Of a DNA stretch of 64,000 nt, positions 52,426 through 60,700 are shown piece after piece. Positions within the stretch are counted from its first letter, which is position 1, and every line of letters starts with the position of its first letter. Source of the stretch: Herpetosiphonaceae bacterium (GTDB lineage: Bacteria > Chloroflexota > Chloroflexia > Chloroflexales > Herpetosiphonaceae); assembly GCA_013538855.1 (NCBI GenBank), contig JABXJS010000079.1:1-64000 (forward strand), given 5' to 3'. The translations under genes and the position numbers were made by a program. The notes beneath the pieces were generated by a model. The model saw only the letters and a program-made list of their open reading frames with translations. It was not told where the DNA came from and searched no databases.

Positions 52426-54075
52426 TTAGAAGTCCATGCCGCCCATGCCGCCCATACCCGGAGCGCCGCCAACGGGAGCAGCCTCTTTCTCGGGGATGTC
52501 GGTGACCAGCGCATCGGTGGTGAGGATCATCGAGGCGATGGAGACCGCGTTCTGGATGGCAGAGCGGGTGACCTTGGCCGGGTCGATGATGCCCATCTTG
52601 ACCATTGAGCCGTACTCGCCGGTGATGACATTGTAGCCGATGGTCGGCTCGTCCTTCTCCTTCTGGAGGCGGCGAACCGTATCGATGATAACCGCGCCAT
52701 CCTCGCCGGCGTTGCGGGCCAGCTGGCGCATCGGCTCCTCGAGGGCGCGGCGCAGGATGTTGACCGCGACCTTCTCGTCGTCGTTAGCGGGTGAGATGCT
52801 ATCGAGGGCGTTCATCACGCTGAGCAGGGCGACGCCGCCGCCGGGGACGATGCCCTCTTCGACAGCCGCGCGGGCGGTCGAGAGCGCGTCCTCAACGCGG
52901 TGCTTGCGCTCCTTCAGCTCTGGCTCGGTGGCAGCGCCGATCTTGAGGACGGCCACACCGCCGGCGAGCTTGGCGAGGCGCTCCTGGAGCTTCTCACGGT
53001 CGAAGTCGCTGGTGGTCGTCTCGATCTGGGCGCGGATCTGCTCGATGCGGGCCTTGATAGCGCTCTCATCGCCGCGACCCTCGATGATGGTCGACTCGTC
53101 CTTGGTGGCGACGACGCGGCGAGCGCGGCCAAGGTCCTCGATGGTGGCGCTATCGAGCTTGCGGCCGATCTCCTCGCTGATGACGGTGCCGCCGGTGAGG
53201 ATGGCGATATCCTGGAGCATCGCTTTGCGGCGATCGCCGAAGCCAGGGGCCTTGATGGCGAGCGCGTTGATGGTACCGCGCAGCTTGTTGACGACGAGCG
53301 TGGCCAGGGCCTCGCTGTCGATATCCTCGGCGATGATCACCAGATTCTTGGTGACCTGCAGGGCCTTCTCGAGGACCGGCAGGACTTCCTGAATGGAGCT
53401 GATCTTCTTGTCGGTGATGAGGATGTAGGGATCGTCCAGCTCGGCCTCCATGCGGTCACTGTTGGTGACGAAGTAGGCGGAGATGTAGCCACGATCGAAC
53501 TGCATGCCCTCGGTGTACTCGGTCTCGTAGCCAAGGCCGCGGCCCTCTTCGACGGTGATGACGCCGTCTTTGCCGACCTTCTCCATCACCTCAGCGATGA
53601 GATCGCCGATGGTCTGGTCGGCGGCCGAGATGGCGGCGACGCTGGCGATGTCGTTGCGATCATTGATCGGCTTGGCCAGATCGCGAACGGCGTTGACGAG
53701 CACCTCGGTGCCCTTGTCGAGGCCGCGCTTGATCATCATCGCGTTGGCACCGGCGGCCACCTGGCGCAGGCCCTCGTGGACGATGGCCTGAGCGAGCACG
53801 GTGGCGGTGGTGGTGCCGTCGCCGGCGACATCGTTGGTCTTGGTAGCGGCCTCAACGAACAGGCGCGCGCCCATGTTCTCGTAGGGGTCTTTCAGCTCGA
53901 TCTCTTTGGCGACAGTCACGCCGTCGTGGGTAACGGTGGGCGAGCCGAACTTTTTATCGATGGCGACGTTGCGCCCGCGAGGGCCGAGGGTGGTCTTGAC
54001 CGCATCGGCGACGATATCGACGCCGCGCTTGAGCGCCCGACGGGCCTCTTCATTAAAAGCAACCTGCTTAGCCAT
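52426..54075 (-). CDS. groEL: Chaperonin GroEL
   Basis: The 549-residue 60-kDa chaperonin, which folds proteins in double-ring complexes with GroES. Hallmarks are [20 protein letters not shown], the ATP motif [27 protein letters not shown] and the Gly-Met C-terminal tail [21 protein letters not shown] precedes the ATG at 54075. It follows groES by 48 bases and is transcribed with it from the CIRCE-controlled promoter. Confidence 0.98.
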   Translation of the reverse strand: MAKQVAFNEEARRALKRGVDIVADAVKTTLGPRGRNVAIDKKFGSPTVTHDGVTVAKEIELKDPYENMGARLFVEAATKTNDVAGDGTTTATVLAQAIVHEGLRQVAAGANAMMIKRGLDKGTEVLVNAVRDLAKPINDRNDIASVAAISAADQTIGDLIAEVMEKVGKDGVITVEEGRGLGYETEYTEGMQFDRGYISAYFVTNSDRMEAELDDPYILITDKKISSIQEVLPVLEKALQVTKNLVIIAEDIDSEALATLVVNKLRGTINALAIKAPGFGDRRKAMLQDIAILTGGTVISEEIGRKLDSATIEDLGRARRVVATKDESTIIEGRGDESAIKARIEQIRAQIETTTSDFDREKLQERLAKLAGGVAVLKIGAATEPELKERKHRVEDALSTARAAVEEGIVPGGGVALLSVMNALDSISPANDDEKVAVNILRRALEEPMRQLARNAGEDGAVIIDTVRRLQKEKDEPTIGYNVITGEYGSMVKMGIIDPAKVTRSAIQNAVSIASMILTTDALVTDIPEKEAAPVGGAPGMGGMGGMDF

Positions 54076-54123
54076 GAACTATTATCCTCCTCAGGATTCA
54101 AAGATGAGAATCGTGATCCGCGA

Positions 54124-54426
54124 TTACTCAGCGACGACGGCCAGGATGTCCTTCTCCGCCAGGATCAGGTAATCCACATCGTCGATCTTGATCTCGGTGC
54201 CGGCGTACTTCGCGAACAGCACCCGATCACCCGCCTTCACCGACATCGGCACGCGTTTGCCGTTGTCATCCAGCTTGCCCTCGCCAACAGCGACGATCAG
54301 GCCCTCCTGGGGCTTCTCTTTGCTGGCGGTATCGGGCAGAAACAGGCCGCCTTTGGTTTTTTCTTCCCGCTCGGCGGGCTTGATCACCACGCGATCTGCA
54401 AGCGGGCGAACACGGAAGTCAGACAT
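54124..54426 (-). CDS. groES: Co-chaperonin GroES
   Basis: The 100-residue lid of the GroEL chamber: [21 protein letters not shown] including the mobile loop ([17 protein letters not shown]), [18 protein letters not shown]. The start at 54426 has AAGGAGGAG; a longer in-frame start lacks a site. The promoter and operator lie just upstream. Confidence 0.97.
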   Translation of the reverse strand: MSDFRVRPLADRVVIKPAEREEKTKGGLFLPDTASKEKPQEGLIVAVGEGKLDDNGKRVPMSVKAGDRVLFAKYAGTEIKIDDVDYLILAEKDILAVVAE

Positions 54427-54454
54427 TGATACTCCTCCTTGAATGCATTGAGTT

Positions 54455-54481
54455 TTAGCAGTCATAAACGACGAGTGCTAA
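54455..54481. promoter_or_regulatory. CIRCE operator of groESL
   Basis: TTAGCAGTC-N9-GAGTGCTAA (54455-54463, 54473-54481): one base from the CIRCE consensus TTAGCACTC-N9-GAGTGCTAA, the HrcA operator. It lies a few bases downstream of the predicted transcript start. Confidence 0.88.
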
Positions 54482-54492
54482 TTCCGCTGGGT

Positions 54493-54521
54493 AGTTTAAT
54501 CCGCTCAGCCACCTTTGTCAA
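54493..54521 (-). promoter_or_regulatory. groESL promoter
   Basis: Minus strand: perfect -35 TTGACA (54516-54521), 17-bp spacer, -10 TAAACT (54493-54498), with start near 54486, directly before the CIRCE site. Confidence 0.85.
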
Positions 54522-54633
54522 GGCGCTGTTCATCGGCGCATGGCGAACAATAGTGTAGCCACTTTTACCAGAAGAAAACGCCTAAAAATCTTTACACAGG
54601 AGCATTTTCAGGCTGTTAAGTGAACGTTAGAAT

Positions 54634-54660
54634 TTAGCAAAGTGGCGCAGCGAGTGCTAA
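54634..54660. promoter_or_regulatory. Second CIRCE-like element
   Basis: TTAGCAAAG-N9-GAGTGCTAA (54634-54642, 54652-54660). The right half is perfect, the left half has three mismatches. It lies between groES and the acetyltransferase gene, 154 bases beyond the main operator, and upstream of any plus-strand promoter for the latter (TTGTGC 54687-54692 with CACAAT 54710-54715 is a weak candidate). Confidence 0.6.
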
Positions 54661-54746
54661 ATCGAGCGTAGCGCAGATGGTGCAACTTGTGCACGCAATG
54701 AAATCTTGGCACAATGCGCAGGAGCAACTACTTTAGGAGGTAAGCC

Positions 54747-55577
54747 ATGGATGAGCGGCTATCGCCAACCCTACAAAGCGACGTGATGGACTATCTCGGC
54801 GTAGCAGCGGCGGAGCCAGCGCTTGCGCTGCTGACAGCGCTGGTCAGCGCCTACACGCGGCGGGTGCCCTGGGAGAGCGCGTCGCGGATCGTACGCTATG
54901 CCGAGGTGCCTGATGTAGACCAGCGCCCACGCGGCGCGCAAGGCTTTTGGGAGCAGGCGCTGGCGCAGGGGACAGGCGGCACGTGCTTTGAGAGCAACTG
55001 GGCCTGCGCGGCACTGCTGCGCGGGCTGGGCTTTGCGTGCGACCTGACGATCAACAATATGCACGAGCATGTCGGCTGCCACACAGCCCTGGTGGTGCAC
55101 CTCGATGGCCAGGACTGGCTGGTGGACATGGGCTACCCGCTGTATGTGCCAGTGCGCATCGACGCCACGCAGACGACCACAGCCGCCAGCCCGCAGATGG
55201 GCTACACGCTGACGCCAGCCGGGCCGCAGCGCTACACCGTGGAGCAGCAGCCGCACCCCAAGCCCTACGCCTTCACGCTCGACACCACGCCGGTTGACTC
55301 ACGCCCCTACTGGCGCGCCACCTGCGCCGACTACGACAGCCAGGGGCTGTTTCTCAACCGCGTGATCATCCACAAGATTGTCGACGAGCGCACATGGCGC
55401 TTCGACAGCCAGGAGCAGCCCTACTGTCTGCAAACGTTTGAGCATGGCACACGCACGGACCATGCGCTAGCCGCAGACCCGAGCGCGCAGCTGAGCGCCC
55501 ACTTCGGCATGGCGCGCAGCATCATCGCCAAGGCGCTCGCGTGCGTGGGCCAACAGCGCGCCGGAGAAAGCGCTTAG
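54747..55577 (+). CDS. nat: Arylamine N-acetyltransferase
   Basis: A 276-residue NAT, which moves acetyl from acetyl-CoA to arylamines or hydrazines. The catalytic triad is complete: Cys80 in GGTCFESN, His112 in VGCHTALVVHL and Asp127 in LVDMGYP. The N-terminal helical domain has RRVPWESASR, and the C-terminal part is beta-rich. AGGAGG precedes the ATG. Stop overlaps the convergent TPR-regulator stop by four bases. Physiological substrate unknown. Confidence 0.93.
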   Translation: MDERLSPTLQSDVMDYLGVAAAEPALALLTALVSAYTRRVPWESASRIVRYAEVPDVDQRPRGAQGFWEQALAQGTGGTCFESNWACAALLRGLGFACDLTINNMHEHVGCHTALVVHLDGQDWLVDMGYPLYVPVRIDATQTTTAASPQMGYTLTPAGPQRYTVEQQPHPKPYAFTLDTTPVDSRPYWRATCADYDSQGLFLNRVIIHKIVDERTWRFDSQEQPYCLQTFEHGTRTDHALAADPSAQLSAHFGMARSIIAKALACVGQQRAGESA

Positions 55578-57565
55578 GCGTCGCTGCCGCTGGCGAGGCG
55601 GTAGCTGGTGGCGCGGCCCTCGCCGATGCGCACGAGGATCTGGCGCTCGACGAGGTCGTTGAGGTCGCGGGCGGCCTGCTTGGGCGAGATGTTGGTGAGG
55701 TCGCGGTAGTCGCGGTTGGTGATCGATGGGTGATCTTTGAGGTAGTCGAAGACCTGCTGCTGGCGCTCGTTGAGGTTTGCCGCTGGCGGGTAGAGGCCAG
55801 GGTAGGCGTGGGCGAGGGTGCTCAGATCGTTGAGCAGGCGCTCGAGGCGGCCGGCGTGGGCCAGCGCCACAGCCTGATCGAAGTAGGCGCGCATTTGCTC
55901 GACCTGGCCTAGCTCGGCGTAAGCCTCGGCGAGGTCGTAGCAGGTGTTGGCGAGCCAGTTGCGATTCTGCATGGCGGTGAAGATCGCGTGGGCGCGGGCG
56001 TAGTGCTCGATGGCGCGCTCGTAGAGACCGAGCCAGAAAAAACACGCGCCGAGGCTCTTCTGGCACAGGCCCTCCATGCGGCGGTTGCCGTTCTCCTGGG
56101 CCAGCTCGGCGCTCTGGCGCAGGTAGAGCAGGGCCTGATCGTACTGGCGCAGGGCGACATAGTCGTTGCCGACATTGTGGGCCATGTGCGTCATCAGCAG
56201 GGCGTCCTGGGTCTCGTTGGCGGCGAGCCACGCCTCGCGGTGGTACTCGAGCGCGCCGCTGAAATCACCCTGGTGCGAGCGAAACATACCCCAGGCGTTG
56301 GTGAGCTCGGCCCAGGCGGCGCGATCGGTCGGGTCGATCAGCGCCTCGGCGCGCTGGAGGCTCGCCTCGGCCTTGGCCCAATCCTGGCGATCCTGAAAAA
56401 GCATCCAAGCTTGATCGAGGTAGACGCGATAGAGCAGCGGGTCGGTCGGCGCGTGCTGCTCCAGCAGCTTGATGCTGTAGGCAAAGTGCGCCTCGGCCTC
56501 GCCGGTGTGCTGCGAGCGGAAGGCGCGGCCGCGCTTGTAGTAAGCCTCGGCCTTGATGAGCAGCGACTCGGCGGCGAGAGCCTGCTGGTACTCGGCCAAG
56601 GCGGTGGGCACATCGTCCATGGTCATCGCGACATCGCCACTGACCAGCTTGAGGCGCGGCCAAAGGTGCGGCGCGTTGATCTCGGCGGCGCGAAAGCTCG
56701 CGAGCAGATCGCGCAGCTCCAGGCCCTGAAAGTTGTCGATGATCGCCTGGTGCTGGGCGATGATCACCTCGGCGGCGGCGGTATAGTCGCCAGCGGCGCG
56801 CAGGTGGCTAGCCGCAGCGAGGTAGCGCGCCTGCGCCAGGGCATCGCTGGCAATAATCGCGTGCCAGGTGCGCCGCTCCTGCGGCGGCAGAAGCGTGCGC
56901 AGGTACGGGATGAGCTTGGGCTGGAGCGCAAACTCCGAGCGGCTGGGGTTGGTCTGAAGCATACCGCTGCTGATCAGGGCCTGGAGATGCAGCTCCACAT
57001 CGGGCAGGTCAACAGCGCGGGCCAGATCATAGACGAGGTGCACCGGCAGTGGAGTGCTGGTGAGCGCGAGCAGGCGCAGCAGCGTCTGCTGGGGGCTAGG
57101 CAAGCTGGGATAGAGCGCCTGCAGCGCATAGTTGGGGCGCTCATCGGCGGGAGACGTCAGCTCCTCTTGCAGCAGGCGGGCGAGCGACGTCAGCGCCTGC
57201 GCGCGGATGGGGTAGACAGTCTGCTCGGCGACGGCCAGCAGCTCGGCCAGCTCGGCGATACGGCGGCCCTCGCAGTAGAAGCCGCGCAGCACATTGTAGG
57301 CGCGCCAGCTCAGCTGCGTCCAGCTATGCTCGCCGACAGGGCGCAGGCGCTCGATGAGCCACTCCAGCAGCGCCTGCAGCGCGCGCCCGCGCTCGGTGGA
57401 GCCGCGCGGCTCTGCGCCAACATACCAACTTGCCAGCAGCGGCACCTGCGCCAGCGGGGAGGCGGCGAGCGCCAGCAGATCGCCCTCGCGCACCATGCGC
57501 AGGGCGTCGCCAACCAGCTTCTCAAGATCGGTTAGGCCAAGACTTCGTTGGTGTTGCTGTTCCAT
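55574..57565 (-). CDS. TPR protein with C-terminal winged-helix DNA-binding domain
   Basis: A 663-residue soluble protein. The N-terminal ~200 residues hold two helix-turn-helix-like stretches (RAYNVLRGFYCEGRRIAELA and QTLLRLLALTSTPLPVHLVY). The middle (about 220-560) is TPR repeats of the type ALEYHREAWLAANETQDALL and AIEHYARAHAIFTAMQ. The C-terminus (about 590-655) is a winged helix: NERQQQVFDYLKDHPSITN, then RDYRDLTNISPKQAARDL and LVERQILVRIGEG. It looks like a ligand- or partner-sensing transcription regulator. I chose the ATG at 57565 (AGGTGG upstream) over GTG at 57577. It is divergent from the GEVED protein gene, with two direct repeats between. Confidence 0.82.
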   Translation of the reverse strand: MEQQHQRSLGLTDLEKLVGDALRMVREGDLLALAASPLAQVPLLASWYVGAEPRGSTERGRALQALLEWLIERLRPVGEHSWTQLSWRAYNVLRGFYCEGRRIAELAELLAVAEQTVYPIRAQALTSLARLLQEELTSPADERPNYALQALYPSLPSPQQTLLRLLALTSTPLPVHLVYDLARAVDLPDVELHLQALISSGMLQTNPSRSEFALQPKLIPYLRTLLPPQERRTWHAIIASDALAQARYLAAASHLRAAGDYTAAAEVIIAQHQAIIDNFQGLELRDLLASFRAAEINAPHLWPRLKLVSGDVAMTMDDVPTALAEYQQALAAESLLIKAEAYYKRGRAFRSQHTGEAEAHFAYSIKLLEQHAPTDPLLYRVYLDQAWMLFQDRQDWAKAEASLQRAEALIDPTDRAAWAELTNAWGMFRSHQGDFSGALEYHREAWLAANETQDALLMTHMAHNVGNDYVALRQYDQALLYLRQSAELAQENGNRRMEGLCQKSLGACFFWLGLYERAIEHYARAHAIFTAMQNRNWLANTCYDLAEAYAELGQVEQMRAYFDQAVALAHAGRLERLLNDLSTLAHAYPGLYPPAANLNERQQQVFDYLKDHPSITNRDYRDLTNISPKQAARDLNDLVERQILVRIGEGRATSYRLASGSDA

Positions 57566-57636
57566 GGATTGATCCACCTAGAGGCTCTTGCAGCCATTAT
57601 ACACTGTCGGCCAGCGCTACAGCAGACAATCGGCTT

Positions 57637-57679
57637 AATCGGGTCATGAACAGTGCTGAACCCTGGAAAAATCGGGTCA
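57637..57679. promoter_or_regulatory. Pair of direct repeats, candidate operator
   Basis: AATCGGGTCA occurs at 57637-57646 and 57670-57679, exactly 33 bp apart, about three DNA turns; a partial AATCGG is at 57628-57633. They lie between the divergent TPR/winged-helix gene and the GEVED gene, 20-63 bases upstream of the -35. Confidence 0.55.
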
Positions 57680-57699
57680 AAAGACCAGAGTGAATTTGA

Positions 57700-57728
57700 T
57701 TGTATGGGCTGCGCCAGTTTGGCATACT
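57700..57728 (+). promoter_or_regulatory. Possible promoter of the GEVED protein gene
   Basis: -35 TTGTAT (57700-57705), 17-bp spacer, -10 CATACT (57723-57728), 71 bases before the ATG. The match is moderate. Confidence 0.45.
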
Positions 57729-57799
57729 AAAAGCACACACACCCTACACTCAATCCCCCACTCATTGGCCTGTGACACAGTTGGAACAGGAGGAACAGC

Positions 57800-60700
57800 A
57801 TGCGCTACGTGATGCGACTCGGTATGGTCAGCCTGATTATTGCCATGAGTGGCCTGCTTTGGTTAAGCCAGAGCAGCGCCACCGCCATGCGCAGCAGCCA
57901 GGCGGAGCGATCCAAGTCCAACGACCTGAACGGTGGCAGCCTTGACCTAGGTGACGCGCCGGACAGCACCAACTCGTTTGGATTGGCGATGGATGCCTAT
58001 CCCAGCATCCCGGCAAAATTTCCCACCGTCTTTGATCCGACGACCGGCTATCCGCCTGGTCCGTCGCACATCAACCCGCAGGCGGTCTTTTTAGGCGACG
58101 CCGTGACGCTGGAGCTTGAGGCCGACGGCGGAGCAGACGCCGACGGTGTTAACAACCTCGACCCAGCCAACAACATCGCCAACCAAGATGGAGCCGACGA
58201 CGCCTTCTACGCTGGGCTGCCGCCGCTGAGCGACTTCGTGCCGTGCGTGCCGATGCAGCTCCAGTTTCGCGTGACCGTGAACACCATGGTCAGCGATCTG
58301 ATGTTCGTTAACCTCTGGTTCGACTGGAGCCACAACGGCCAGTGGGGCGAAGTGTTCGACTGCCCCGGCCAGAATTTCCCGTCACAGGAGTGGGCGGTGC
58401 AGAACCAGCCGGTCACCTTCAGCGGGCCAGGCGTCTACAACTTCACCACCACCGCCTTCCTACCCAATGGGACAGCGGCAGGGCAACTAGACACATGGAT
58501 GCGCATCACGCTGAGCGAGACGCAGGCGAGCAACGCCGATGGCCGCGGCCCGGACAACCGCTGGCAGTATGGCGAGACCGAGGACTACCTGCTGCGGGTG
58601 CAGCCAGAGCCAACCAGCACGCCCACGCCACGAGTCACCGAGACGCCCACGCCGACCGCCGTCGGCCAGCCGACCGACACGCCCACGCCGCGCATTACCG
58701 ACACCCCCACCCCGACACCTGCTGGACAAGTGACGAATACCCCAACGCCGATCAACGAGCTGATCGCTGATCTCGGCGACGCCCCCGACAGCACCAACTC
58801 ATCGGGCACCACCATGACGACCTATGCGGGTGCGATCCCGGCGCGCTTCCCAACCGTGTTCGGCCCTGGCAGCCCCGCCTTCGGCCCCATCCACCACGAC
58901 ATCCGGCTGTTCAACCTAGGCCCCGCTGTCACCGGCGAGACCGAGGCCGATACCGGCCCCGATGCTGACCCATCGAACAACATCATGCCTGCGTTCAACG
59001 CGCCAAACCGCGACCTAGCCGACGATGGCCTGGTGAAGCCCAACACGCTGGCAGGCTTCCCGCGCTGCCAGGAAGTACGCCTGACCTACACGGTAAACTA
59101 CAACGGACCAGGCATACGCGATGTGTACTTCAATATGTGGGCGGACTGGAACCGCAACGCCGCATGGGGCGGCTCCTACGATTGCCCAGGCGCGGTGGCC
59201 AACGAGTGGGCGGTGCAGAATCAGGTGATCACGCTCGCGCCTGGATTAAACACCTTCGTGAGCACCGGCTTCCTGCCATGGCATAGCTCGACCAGCTACG
59301 GCCCGTTCTGGATGCGCATGACGGTCTCTGAGTCGCCAGCGCTGAGCGATGATGGCAGCGGCACAGCCAACGGCTGGGAGTATGGCGAGACTGAGGACTA
59401 CTTCATCCACGGCGACACGCAGGAGCCAACCGCCACGCCGACCCTGCCGCCGCAAGAGACGATCTCCGACCTGGGCGACGCGCCGGACAGCTCTAACTCG
59501 ACCAACTCGTCGATGAACGCCTATCCCAGCGTGCTCGCGCGCTTCCCAACCGTGTTCGGCCCTGGCAGCCCGGCCTTCGGGCCGCTGCACCACGATGCAC
59601 GCCTCTTCTTCCTTGGGCGCAAGGTAACATTTGAAAAAGAGGCTGATGTTGGCCCGGACACCGATGTCATCAACAACATCAATCCGCCGGGCAACGTGCC
59701 CAACCAAGATGGAGCCGACGACGGTCTGCTGTCGCCGACCAGCCTTGGCGGCTATCCGCACTGCACGCCAACCTATCTGACCTACGCCGTGACCAACAAC
59801 GGCCCGCCGCGCGAGGTCTACTTCAACATGTGGGCGGACTGGAACCGCAACGGCAACTGGGGCGAGCGCATCGACTGCCCGACCGGCCTGCTCGCCGACG
59901 AGTGGGCGGTGCAGAACCAGGTCGTCAGCCTCGCACCGGGCCTGAACATCTTCACCACACCGGCGTTCACCCCCTGGCACAGCCCGAATCTGCCGCCAGC
60001 CTTCTGGATGCGCATCACCATCAGCGACACACCGGCCAGCGCCCCCGATGGCAGCGGCCCGAGCAGCGGCTGGCGCTTCGGCGAGACCGAGGACTACCTC
60101 ATTCGCGGCGAGCCAGCAACGCCAACGCCAACCAAGACGCCTGAGCCGTCGCTGACGCCGACGCCATCGCCAACCCCAACGCCGCCAGCAGAGCGCCGCT
60201 CGGACCTTGGCGACGCGCCCGATAGCTCCAACTCGTTCAACAACACGACGATGAGCGCCTACACCGGCGTGCAGGCACGCTTCCCAACCGTGTTCGGGCC
60301 TGGCAGCCCGGCCTTCGGCCCGCTGCACCGCGACATCCGGCTGTTCTATCTTGGCCGCCGTGTGACCAGCGAGGACGAGGCCGACACCGGCTTCGATGTG
60401 GACATCACCCACAACATCTCGCCAACCATGAACATCGCCGACCAGGATCGCGCCGACGACGGCCTGGTCAGCCCACGTCGCCTGATCGACATACCCAACT
60501 GCAAGCAGATCCAGGTCAAGTACACCGTGACCTACAACGGCGTCGCGCCGCGGCGCGTCTACTTCAACCTGTGGTCAGACTGGAACCGCAACGGTGCGTG
60601 GGGCGGCGCAGTCCAGTGCCCGAACGGCCTCGCCAACGAGTGGGCGGTGCAAAACCAGGTGATCACGCTCGCACCGGGCCTGAACACCTTCAGCACACCG

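Noticed and set aside
52900-54429. Plus-strand 509-codon open frame opposite groEL-groES
   Set aside because: Shadow of groEL/groES; Leu/Asp/Gly-rich sequence has no recognisable domain.
55988-57535. Plus-strand 515-codon open frame opposite the TPR regulator
   Set aside because: Low-complexity shadow frame of the TPR gene, with no ribosome-binding site.
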